NCBI RefSeq assembly: GCF_030272615.1 | Contig: NC_081414.1 | Location: 818,040,396 to 818,104,395 of the forward strand | DNA: 64,000 nt | Reading direction: 5' to 3' | Source of the DNA: Cryptomeria japonica | Lineage: Eukaryota; Streptophyta; Pinopsida; Cupressales; Cupressaceae | In this document: positions 35,330 through 47,200 of the stretch, piece after piece | Layout of the letters: every line of letters starts with the position of its first letter | How positions within the stretch are numbered: the first letter of the stretch is position 1 | The notes under the pieces: model-generated | The model's input: the letters and a program-made list of their open reading frames with translations, nothing else | The model's database searches: none | What the model was told of the DNA's origin: nothing | Program-made: the position numbers and the translations under genes

Positions 35330-38300
35330 TGTAGTACCCCTACCCTAATCTATTTCTAACCTTGGCTTAATCTTGATTAGTTTATCGTAATATTATGTTA
35401 TAGTCAGATGTTTGATTTATGCATAGCTAATGATGTGGTTTTCACACTAGTTGTATGCAAGTTGTTAGTGTACCTATTTCGTGGTATCAATATTGAGCTA
35501 ACGTTTTCGTTAAATTTTATATATGTATGCATGTATGTTCGTTGGTTGCAGGAGATTTCAGGTACGAAGTCGCATGGGTGCGAGGTTCATCGTCACCTGG
35601 TTTTGCAAGTTTGAGCATACCCTTTTTAATCCTTAGAGTTGGATTAGGTGGTCGTAAGACCCTAGTTGACCTTAGTCGTGCTCCAGTGAGCATCGTCAGT
35701 CGTCGTCGGTAATCCCTCTTTGTTTGGGTTTGCGAGTCATCTGTTTGGTTGACTTTCTCGATTTGTGTGCCTGGTGTGTTTGGTTAAATTGATTAATTAG
35801 TCCTTAGTAATTATCTGGATTAAATTAATCAGGTTTTCGTTGATATTGAAATGCTTATTTTAAATTGGAAGTAAATTTGAATTAATGACTGTTTTCGAAT
35901 ATTTAATGCATTTTAGATATGCTGTTGAAAAAGAAAGATTTGGATTATTAAATTAGAACGGCTAAATTTGATTATTTGAGAAAATCGATTTTTGATTTGA
36001 AAAACAAGTTAAATTGTTGTTATAGTTGAAAAAGTATTAAATTTGGAGAATTATTTGTAAATAAAGTTTTTAATCCAAAATAGAAATTTTGGGGGTCAAC
36101 TCTTTCATATAACCCAAATTTGGGGAAAAATGAAAGGATGGACATTTTTGGAAAAGATTTTGGTTGGGAATGAAAATTGGAGGCTTTGGCAGCTGAGATG
36201 GGGATTCTTCAGCCGATCTTGCCAGGAACGCGAGATCAGGTAGGAACCAACTCTCAATTTTAGTTTTGTTTGAAATGAAAATGGGGGTTTTATCTTGGTT
36301 TAGATTCTCCTTCAAATGCCATGCTTATGATTTGTTTTGGTAAATTAACCAGCTTGGCTGGAAGTGTTTGAGGTGTTGTTAATTCCTCTTTTCCCTTTGG
36401 GCGTTTGAAACCCTTGAGTGTTGTTATGGATGAGCAAAACCATCAAAAAAAAAAATGATCCTAACGCAGTTCGTTAAACCCAGATCATGGCAAATCGAAA
36501 TTTATTAAAACATACTTGGGTATGGCGTTTTTTAGCCAAGTTCGAACTGTGTAAACAGAAAATATATTATTTTATGTTCGAACTATATTATGTTATGTTC
36601 GAATTGGGCGTATTTTGTTTATTGTGTAACCGTGCGTTTTTATTGGTTTAGCGGACTGTTGTTGGGGTGGAGGGCGGGGAGCAGAGCTCCACCCGCTCCT
36701 CCCCCCTTCCCCCGCGCATCCCCTACTCGTTCTCTGTTTCCCCCTTCTCACAGGTGTTAGGGCTATGCCCGCGGCACACTGCGGTGGCCGCAGGGCCGCG
36801 GTGGCCGCAGGGCACCGCGGACCTGCGGGCACCGCAGCGGCGCCGCCCGCATGGGCTCCCCTGTGGTCTCGGTGTGGACGACGGCTAGGGTTAGGGCACG
36901 GCCCGCCCAGCTCGCCTCCCCACTTATTTTTTTTTAATGCGTTTTGTGGTTTTAAACATGGTTTAAAAAGAATGGTTGTTTTAATGTATATTTTGTTTAG
37001 TATTTAAAAAAAAAAAAAAAAAAACATATGATAGTATATCATTTTAATGAGAGTATTTTTAATGTTAAGTTTAATTAGTTTTAATCTGGATTAAGGTGGC
37101 ATATAGTGGTAAATGTTAATTAGATATGGATTAATCTTATAATGGGTTTATAAGAGAATTAATTATTCAATCCCATTTCTCGACCTATGCCCCTTTCCTG
37201 AATAAGTTCTTAAACTGTTATCTTCGCAACTAAATATCATTGATTATATTCTGATCGATCTTGGATTAATGAATCTAGATCTTGATCGTTGAAATACGAT
37301 GTAATTACTGCTTGATGATGTTAAATTTTATCTTAGAACATAACATTTGAGTAATTGAGAAGTAGTGAAATATTTATCGTTGGGTATTTGAAATTAAACG
37401 ATATGCTTTTGGAAATGATTATCTCCTTTTAGACTCTCTTTTTATAATTATATTTCCGTGATCCGTATAATGCATCTGGGCTTGAAAATACGAAACTGTA
37501 GAGGTCGGTTTTGGACCAGTATGTTAATGACGTTTTGATTGGAGATTTAATATCTTATTTAATTGTTTAATGGTTGTCTGAGTTTAATTAATATGAATTG
37601 GTTTAAAAACTCATTATGACTTTATATGTCTATTCGATGCTTTAAACCTTAGAGAGTTAGAAAACCAAGAACAACCTATTCCTAGATGAGGTAGATAACT
37701 GTAACCTGTTTTAGATCATGTAGAAAACTTGATCGATTTTAATGTTTAAATCAATTGAGGAATATTGTCTTTTCTGATTATTGCCTTGCGAGTTTAATTT
37801 CTGTATTCGCCTTTAATTATGAAATGGCATGTTTTGCTTTGTTTAGTAGGACCCTGTCGTATGGCTTGACTTGGGGTACCTGATTCAGTCCTCTGTTCCG
37901 AGTTGACTATTGTATTGTGGTAGTGTCGTTTTGGTCATATCCTCTTTGTGTGAGTTGAATGATGATTCATGGTTGACCTTAGTTTGTCAGGTCTCTAGTT
38001 AGAGAACCGTCAGTAAGTGTTCACCTTTGAGTCGTGTTTGACCAGATGATTGTTTGTCCCTTCTTGAACTCCGTTCGTCTGACCATGTGTATTCCTTGGT
38101 TTTGAGTTCGTCTGAGTTTAGTCTAGTGTCGTATGGGAAAGTGGCTTTCGATTGGGGGCCGCGCCCAAAGTGGCTGCTGGGTAACCCGTCGAAAGTGAGT
38201 CTAATAAGTGATAACCTAAGTAGATTAGAATATAATCTTTAATTAAGATAATGTGCCTCACACATGAGACGAGTGCTATCATAGACTCGACATGCTGTGG

Positions 38301-39554
38301 GAAGGCCTGAAATGGCAAACTACCTTCCTTGTCTTCACGAGAGGATGTGTGGGTCCACATGAGGCTTGGATGGGCTGGAAGTTCGGATTAGGGTGCCAGG
38401 GTGACCCAGTGTATGGGACCGGGACCTATGAAGACTTGCCATGGTATCCATACCAGGTTGTGTGATGACACTTGTCCCTACGTTCGCTAGTGTGTTGTCG
38501 TTTTGTTCTGTTAGGAGTACCTTTGTGAGTCATCCTTTTTGTCTCTGCCCTTGTGAGTGTCGGTTTCATGTTAGACCTTGGGTGGTGATGGCTCAGTTTT
38601 ATGGATGCTCTCTTGGACTCTTGTTTTAGCTTTGATTATGTTCAGCTGGATCCTGTTCTTTTCAAGGATCGTTTATGTATTAATGGACCGATGTGGTCGT
38701 TGTATATTGTTTATGTATCGCCTTGATGGCTGGATTGTAATGGTGTAACCTCTTGTATTCTTAACCTTTATTAATTATCAGAGGGGTCTTGCAGTTGCGC
38801 AGACCCGGAGATGTAGCCCTTTAGGGGTGAACTCCGAGATCATTATGGTGTTATGTGATGTATTCTCTTATGTTTCCTTTATTCAGCTTTATCATGTATG
38901 ATTAACTTATGTTAGAATGGTTAAGTGGGTAATTGGAATTAACTTTAAATGCTTTTATTCAGTCCTTTCTTGAATGCCATGTTGATCGAATGCATAAGTG
39001 GTTTAGATGAGATTTATCGTTGATGCATGTATGTAATCGTCTTTTAAAATGCAATAAGATGGAATATGAAAGAATGTAACTTAGAGTAATGGAATATATT
39101 CTGTTGTTGTTAAGGAAATGAAGTATGCTTGAGTAGATCTCTTATGTTTATGATGGAATTCTAGTGTGTTAGGATGTTAGATGTATGGCTTGTAATTTTA
39201 AATGAAAAGCTTGAATGAAGATTATGAATGGATCTTAATGGATGAATCTTTGCTTGTGATTTATATTTCCATCTTCTGAAAGAAATTATCCTGAATATGA
39301 ATTATCTCGTTGTTAAGATAATCAGCTTACTGGATTAATTGTGTGAGCTAAGTGAATTGTGAAATTTAAGTAATCTCGTTGGGAAACTCTTTAGGTGTTA
39401 GTTGATGTCTTCCGCTATGTAATCTGAATCTTTGATATCTTGTTGTATCTTATTGTGGTGTAACTCTTAAAAGAGAAAAAAAAAAAAAAAATTATTGCAC
39501 CTTATTCTTGTGTTTTGGCTTAATCCCTTCGGGGTTTCCTGGCGGGGCATTACA
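35330..39554 (+). mobile_element. L2: second giant solo LTR, same family as L1
   Basis: Runs TGTAGTACCCC to GGGGCATTACA with a perfect CAATG duplication (35325-35329 and 39555-39559). Colinear with L1 over its whole length; conserved blocks include GTGGTCGTAAGACCCTAGTT, GTAACCCGTCGAAAGTGAG and GTCTTCACGAGAGGATGTG, while the middle has diverged and has indels. TATA-like at 36108, splice-donor-like site at 36240, GC island 36655-36930. No coding sequence supported. Confidence 0.85.
36655..36930 (+). other. GC-rich island inside giant LTR L2
   Basis: Homologous to the L1 island. Contains GCGGTGGCCGCAGGGC-type repeats and GGCTAGGGTTAGGG, which resembles plant telomere repeat by chance or design. 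Open frames on both strands are composition effects. Confidence 0.7.
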
Positions 39555-40724
39555 CAATGTCCCAGACAGTTTCTCTGCGGTTGCTACCCACGATGGTAGC
39601 GCTTAAGCAAAGGCTCAAGATGTCCTATTGCTTGTGGCCTAAAACAACTAGATCCTAATTCTTATCATGAGCGTCACCCTTGACCAATTTTCAATCGACA
39701 ACAATTCTTCGAGATTAAATCAATTTTACAAAAGCATTTCACTCATCATCCCTATAGGGGTTTACTATAGTTTAACTCAGTGAATGAAAGATCATTTTAG
39801 AATTATGTTATTAAATTATTCATCCAAGGGGTATTACCCGCCCCTTAGATTTTAACTTCCAAGTGTCCCTTATTACTCCCCGACGATTTATAGGGATGAT
39901 GCCACAGACGTCGTTGATGTATCTTTATTAGGTGTTAAGTGCAGTAGTTCAACATGATGGCATTACCCGTAAGCGTGACCAAGAGGCACCGTATATACCG
40001 AACGCTACTATGTTTTGGTTTCCATCTTCCTTTATTTAGTTTTCTAACTACGAGCTATGAAAACATCATACTTGAAAACAACTACTAATTGAACATGCAA
40101 AATTTAATTAATTGAAGTAACTACTTGAAATATAACTTGCATAACAATGACCATCATGAAACTTGCATATTAATAATTACATGTGTACTTGCCTGAAAAA
40201 CCTCAATAAATGTAATTAATCTATAAGTAATTTGCATGAAAATGTCAATAAATGTAATCAATCTATAAGTAATTTGCATGTTATAAGAATAGTGCAACTT
40301 GCATGAAAATGTCAATAAATGTAATTAATCAATCCAAAAATAGCGATTAAATTTAGGCATTTGATTCAAATCATATTAATGTGAATTATTTGCTTAATGC
40401 CAACTAAGTGCCTCAATGGATCTTAATAGATCGAATGATTCTAATTATAACATTTGATATAATATAATTTACAAGTATAAATTCATTATAGATAAGTTAA
40501 TCATGAATTTATTCCTCAATAATCCCCAATATTTATAAATTTTTCTAAGTTAATTTAATAACTTAAAGTTTATACTAAGGAAAAAGAAAATTATCGATTT
40601 CAAATTTGCAATTTATACATTTATTTCTAAATTGTATTTTATACATCTATATAAAAAAAAAACTAAATAAATATAAAAACAAAAAAAACATGGGCAAATT
40701 GTTTATGTTTAATAATAAATAGGG

Positions 40725-40905
40725 GGGGTGGGGACCATGGGTCCCATCACCCCTGCGGTCCTGCATGCACAGGCCCGCAAGGTTGAGGGGACACCATGGG
40801 CCCCTCCACTCTCCTGCTGCCACTGCCGTGATAGTGACCGCAAGGGTAGTGGGGGGTACCACTACCCCCTCCGATGGTTACAATACCCGCTGCCCCTGTA
40901 CGCCT
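40725..40905. other. GC-rich patch in E3
   Basis: About 180 bp of high G+C (CATGGGTCCC, GGCCCGCAAGG and CCATGGGCCCC blocks) between AT-rich flanks, in a comparable setting to the islands of L1 and L2 but without obvious base identity to them. Confidence 0.55.
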
Positions 40906-40985
40906 CCATGAATCATTCGAATAATTTTTGAAGTTCGCGTCTTTGCTTGCAACATTAAAATATTTTAGCTTTTGAAACAAATTTA

Positions 40986-41005
40986 ATATATATATATATA
41001 TATGG
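40986..41005. repeat. (TA)n microsatellite
   Basis: About 20 bases of TA alternation within E3. Confidence 0.8.
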
Positions 41006-41149
41006 TTTTTTTCATTCCCAATTACTTATTGATATATATAAACAAAAGAGAATTTATTTATAAAAATAAGAACATAGATAATCAAACAATTGTTTTAGAT
41101 TGATTTTACAGTAAATGGGAGGTTAATATTTCCAGTATTCATAGGGGGA

Positions 41150-41500
41150 TAGAGAGTTTATTTCCAGTACTCCCAGGAAGATTGTTTATCTCCAATATTC
41201 ACAGAGAGATCTTATTCAACTCACATGGAGATTTATTTAACTAATAATCACAAAGAGATTTATTTAACTAAAATTCACAGAGAGATCTTATTCAACTCAC
41301 AGGGAGATTTATTTAATCTAATAATCACAGAGAGATTTATTTAACTAAAATTCACAAAGAGATCTTATTCAACTCACAGGGAGATTTATTTAATCTAATA
41401 ATCATAGAAGAATCTTGTTCAACTAAAATTCATAGAGAGATCTTATTCAACTATTATTCACAGAGAGATCTTACTCAACTCACAGGAAGATTAAAGAATG
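41150..41500. repeat. Minisatellite-like array in E3
   Basis: Eight or more diverged units built on CACAGAGAGATCTTATTCAA alternating with CACAGGGAGATTTATTTAA, roughly 30 to 45 bp each. The order suggests a two-unit higher-order repeat. Confidence 0.8.
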
Positions 41501-42301
41501 AGATTCAAATTTCCATTCGAAGAACTAGAGAAATGAATTAGAGGGAAGAGGTAAAGATTAAGATTCAAATCACACAGGGAAGAATTTTATTCTCAGAAAA
41601 AGAGATTTTAAAAAAATTAAAGGAATATGATTTCTCTTTTTTTTTTTGCTAAAATCTTTGAAAAAAAACAAAAAGCAAGATCATGTGCATATTTTCTTAA
41701 GGGAAATAAAATAAATAAATAACTATCTTTTGTATGCACTATATGAAAGCATTATCATTATTATTTATCCCCAAATAAAAGATTTAAAATCTAATAAAAG
41801 AATTTCTTTATATAAAGGAAGATCTATAACTATTTTTTTTTTGATAATACGAATTCCTCATAAGTGAATGTGAAATAACAAGGAGAGAACCTGGTTTATA
41901 GAGCAAATTTTTTTCAAAACATAATCAACCCCCTTCTTTGAAACTTGCATACAATTTTATAAGAAAAATCCCTCCATTCCACTATCTAGGAAATTTAATT
42001 AAAAAGGAGATTCTTTCCCAATTTTGGACTTCATGCAAATTGATTAAACTTAGTGGGGGAGTTACATGCAAGGTGGTGGAGAATCATCTAGAAGCTTCTT
42101 ATTCTTCCTACAACATGTGCCATAATTGGAAGTGGCAAAATAAATAAATAAAAATAATGTATATTTTCCATGTGTGTGTGTGTGTGTATTATTATTTTCA
42201 TTCTTTTTATAACATTTATTCAATCATTTAAATAGCTTATCCAAAAATATGATAGAATTGTATTTAAATCAAAAGTGATAAAGGAGGGTTGTGACAGTTG
42301 C

Positions 42302-42759
42302 TTAGGAATGTGACAATAATTAGGGGATGGATTAGGCTAATTAGGAAGGGGTTAGAAGAATCTAGAAGGGAGTTAGGATTGGAAGTGGGTTTCGTGGGTG
42401 AGAGAAAATAGGATTTTTATTAAAATAAAATTCATTTAATTCAACAAATAGGTGCAAGTTGCATTTTTAGGAGAATGCAAGTGGGAGGGGATTTAATGAT
42501 TTAAATAAATATTTTATTTTCTTTATTTAAAAGAGAAAAGGGGTTTAAATGAAATAAATAGAATTTATTCATTTAATTGATTGTGAATTTGGTTTAATGA
42601 ATTAATTAAAATACATTGAATAATTTATTTAATTAATAGGAGAATGTTTGAAGATGAATTAATTAAATATTAATTTAATTAACTGATGGCCAGTGGATTT
42701 TTAATCAAATAAATAGCAAATATTCATTTAATTAAACTGGACAAATTTATGTGACTACA
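42302..42759 (-). repeat. G1 3' LTR, piece 3
   Basis: Continues piece 2 after E3, from TTAGGAATGTGACAATAATT to GACTACA, matching 56379-56841. On the minus strand this is the start (TGTAGTC) of the 3' LTR. Confidence 0.92.
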
Positions 42760-44277
42760 TTAGACCCGAAGAGACTTGATCAAAGTATCTGTTGATAGTC
42801 TAGGTGTGTGTGAGTTGATGTGCCTGTGTAGACACAGTAACTGGCTTGATTGGGTTGACTTAGGATGGGAAACGCAGTCCGTCCTATTTAGAGATGGATG
42901 GTCATGAACGTGGCTTGATTGGGTTGATGGGAAACGATGAAGGGATTATGATGATGACCAAGATAGGGAGGGTGAGCGGGGGATTCAATGTTAGATAGAA
43001 GATATGGAGGACCTATTCCTATGGAAGAAGAGTGAAATAAAGTATGCACCCATTGTCATTACTATGTATGAATGTGCAACTATTTATGAATGTATGGATG
43101 GATGGAATGCAACAGAATGCATTATATATAGATGAGATGGAATGATGATCCATAGTGCTTTATTTTTCATCATTGAGCATGGTAATATCGAGCTTGGATG
43201 AGGTAGTAAGAACCAAGGATGGAGCATTGTACCTGTAAACAAACAACATAAATAAAGAATACAGAATATGGACCCTTGATAATGGTTCATGTTCATATGG
43301 TCGAGGTATACGCTGTAGTCAGCAAGCCATAGTGATCCATGACTATATTTTGCATATGATCACATAGCTTAGTGAACTTCCCACATAGACACCATTAGTA
43401 CATGCCCCAGTACTTCATCAAAATTATTCACAGAAGACATACAAACAATGCTTAGGAACCATCTCGGCCACTCTAATCACTTGTGGATATCTCAGAGTAG
43501 CGTAGGAACCTGATATAAATGAATAAATAACCTACAAACCAGCCAAGTACTTGATAGCTTTAAACGGAATTTTCTTGTCAAAGAAAATGTTATCTTGTCT
43601 TTGTTTTGGTAAGGAAGGATGCATCCTTGCTAAGATAGTTTGTGTGTCAATTGTTGATTGTTTGGTTGATTGGATAAGTGGCCATTGTTTGATTATTTCA
43701 GAATGTGTGTTTGATGTCTGCTTAAATGTGTATGTACAAAGCATTGCCATGTGTTTGATTGATTTTTGATGTTTACAAAATGTTTTTGGATTTTGTGAGA
43801 TAGTTTTCCAATGTTTTTAGTATTTTCATGATTGTTTTCCAATGTTTTTGGTATTTTGAGAGACAGTTTTGAATGAAGAACTCAATGAATCATAAGTTAT
43901 GTGGAATCCACTTCCATCAAATAGGTTAAGGGCTTTTCCCCTAGCTTAGACATGACTATGAAAAAGTGGGATGCAAGACACATGAAGTACTATCCTTGAT
44001 TGCAGATCAATAACAAGCCATGGTGTGGACGGATGGATGAATGGATGAAATGAATGTGATCACAACAAGTCTGAAAGACAATGGAGCCATAGCCTTTACG
44101 AGTGGCATTTGTTTGCTAGGTTTTCACCATCGTACTTACCCAAGGTGCCACCGAAGTGGTTGTTCACCGTTTGGATGCATGATTTTTCCTTACTATTTTG
44201 ATGTTTGTGTATTTTCTTCAGGACATTTATCTGAATGTTTTTGGTGTTTTTCTTGATATGCATGGGAGCCTGATGCT
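42760..44277 (-). other. G1 region between pol stop and 3' LTR
   Basis: About 1.5 kb with no supported gene. The bases next to the LTR on the minus strand (CTCTTCGGGTCTAA) are not purine-rich, so the polypurine tract is mutated or unusual. Confidence 0.5.
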
Positions 44278-47200
44278 CTATGCATATTTGGTATAAAACC
44301 TTTTGAGGTGCATGTTGTTGATCGGATCTGCTAGTGGTTCTCCTTCGAACGTAGCCAACTGATATGCCCTGGACCCAAACATAGCAATGATAACATATGG
44401 ACCCAGCCAGTTTGATTCAAATTTTCCTTGATGTTCTCTATTTGGTTGGTTACAAGGATTCTCTCGAAGAACAAGATCACCTACCTCAAATGTATGAGGT
44501 CTAACTCAATGATTATAGCTCCTACTCATGTGTTGCTAGTAGGCTTTGAGGTGATTGTATGCAGCTTGTCATTTCTCATCAAGTAGCTCTAAATCTTGGA
44601 GACCTGAGACTCTGTATGCTTCATCATCTATGATATTATGCAAGGAAACCCATAGTGATGGTATCTCAACCTCAATAGGTAAGATATCCTCTACGCCATA
44701 GACTAGTGAGTAGGGAGTTGCGCCTGTAGGGGTTCGGATGCTAGTTCGATATGCCCATAGTGCTGGATTCAATTGAACATGCCAATCACGACCGACATTA
44801 TTGACTGTTTTCTTGAGGATTCTTAATATGTTTTTATTTGATGCTTCATCTTGAACATTTCCTTGTGGGTAATAGGGAGTGGAAAAGCGGTGTTGGATGT
44901 GAAACTTCTCACAGAGCTCACGGACATCCTGATTATTGAATGGGAGTCCATTATCTGTGATGATGGACATGGGTACACCATACCGGTAGATGATGTAATT
45001 TAGTATGAATGAGGTGATTTTCTTGTTAGTAACTTGGGTAAGTGGAACAACTTCGATCCACTTTGTGAAGTATTCCGGTGCCGATAATGATGAATTTGTG
45101 GCCATTGGATGAAGATGGATGGATTTTACCCACAAGGTCAAGGCCCCATTGACAAAAAGGCCATGGTATTGTGATTGGTTGTAATTCCATGAACTTGGCA
45201 TTTCTTGCACTTTCTGACAAAGTAGTAGGAGTCTTTTTCCATGGATGGCCAATAGTATCCAGTGCGCATGAGTTTCTTGGCTAGGGACAGACCGCTTGCA
45301 TGAATTCCATAAATTCCTTCATGTACCTCTTCCAAGGCCTTTGTTATCTCATCCTGTTCTAGACATCGAAGGAGAGTACCATCAAGACTGCATCGGTATA
45401 GGGTTTCAACAATAATGGTATATCGAGCAGTTTGGCGAATGAAAGTTTTACGCTGGTTATTTGATTGGTCAGGAGGAAGTGTGTGATCGCGGAGGTAGGT
45501 GTAGAACTCACCGTACAATGGGGATTCAGAACCGACAAGGTGACATATCATTTTAGATTCAGGAATATCATAAGCGGGAATCCAAAGTTGTTCTACCAAG
45601 GACTCATAGTGTGTTGAATTCTGTGGAAGACCTAGGAGAGATGCAATGGTAGCCATAGCGTCAGCAACTCGATTCTAGTCCCTAGGTATCTGTTCAAAGG
45701 TGATAGTAGTAAATGATACCTTTAATTTGTCCACCATTTATTTGTATGGCATGAGTTTATCATCCTTGGTCTAATATTCATTTGTTGCTTGTCGAATGAC
45801 CAGTTGGGAGTCACCATATACTTGTAGTTCTTGTAACTTCCATTGTATGGCTAGCCTGAGTCCTCTGATCAAGGCCTCATATTTAGCTATGTTGTTTGTG
45901 CATGGAAATGTGAGCTAGTAAGACTTTGGGATGCTATCACCTTGAGGTGTGATAAACATAATGCCTGCCCCCAAGCCATGCCTAGTGTATGAACCATCAA
46001 AGTATAGTTTCCATGATTGTGCTGCTGTGATCATGAATATCTCTTCATCTAGGAAAATTGGAAATGAGAGGATGTTCTCTTATGAGGGGAGAATTGACCA
46101 ACTGATCTACAATAACTTGACCCTTGATAGCCTTACATTCCACATACTCAATGTCAAATTCACTTAGAATCATCACCCATTTGGCCAAACAACCTGTCAA
46201 TGCTGCTTTGCTTGGTAAGTAATTTAGTGGATCGATCTTTGCAATGAGCTCTACTTTATGTGTCAATAGATACTGCCTTGGTTTAGTAGCTGCCAAGATT
46301 ATTGCTAGGAAAGATCACTCAATAGGTGTGTAATTGATTTCATAGCCAACCAACGTGCGAGAGATGTAGTAAACAACACACTCTTTCCCTTCTGCATTGT
46401 GTTGTGCCAATAATACACCCAATGTTGTATTTGTTGCTGAAATATAAAGCAATAGAGGTCTACTCAGATCTAGTGGGATCAACAATGGTGTATTCATGAG
46501 ATAGTCTTTAAGCATCTGGAATGCTTGCTGGCATCTGGTATCCCATTGAAAGCGGATGTTCTTGTGTAACAGGTGTGTAAATGGGTGACACTTATCTGCC
46601 AGTTGTGTAATGAATCTTCGGATAGATTGTAGCCGTCCTTGTAATGTCCTTAGCTAACTGATGTTCTTTGGTGGTGGCATGTCCATGATTGCTTTGACCT
46701 TTGCAGGATCAACCTCAATACCTTTACTTGAGAAAATGTATCCCAGAAGCTTCCCTGAGGTTACTCCAAAGACACATTTCTTTGGGTTGAGTCAAAAATG
46801 ATATTGTTCTATTCTATCAAACATTTTCTCTAATATTTCTAGATGACCTTCTCTTGTTATTGATTTTTCTAGTAAGTCATCAACCTAATCTTCCATTATG
46901 GTATGCATCATGTCATGAAAGATGGTGGTCATTTCTCTTTGATAGGTCGCTCCTGCATTCTTTAGACCAAAAGGCATTACATTCCAGCAGTATGTGCCCC
47001 ATGGACATGTAAAGGCTATCTCATGTTGATCCTATGGTGTGATCTTTATCTGATTGTACCCTGAAAAGCCATCCATGAGTGAAAGCATGGCATGTCCTAT
47101 TGTTAGGTCCACTATTATGTCGATGTTTGGTAGGGGGAAATTATCTTTAGGACATGCTTTGTTCAGATCTCTGAAGTCAGTACAGATACGGATGCCCCCA

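Larger units (their letters stand above)
34626..42296. mobile_element. E3: LTR-like element in the G1 3' LTR, itself split by L2
   Basis: Bounded by a perfect GTTGC duplication (34621-34625 and 42297-42301). Without L2 it is about 3.4 kb with no retroviral protein, again resembling a long solo LTR. The right end is GGTTGTGACA. The left end as bounded by the duplication starts CATAATAACCC rather than TG, so the terminus is mutated or the boundary is off by a few bases. It contains a GC-rich patch (40725-40905) and a tandem array (about 41150-41500), and its sequence recurs at about 24541-24640. Confidence 0.7.

Noticed and set aside
36885-36900. CTAGGGTTAGGG as a telomeric repeat
   Set aside because: Only about one and a half units within a GC island; no array.
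43084-43769. Frames on both strands between G1 pol and 3' LTR as an extra ORF
   Set aside because: Short, overlapping on opposite strands, no recognisable domain; the spacer of such elements is often non-coding.
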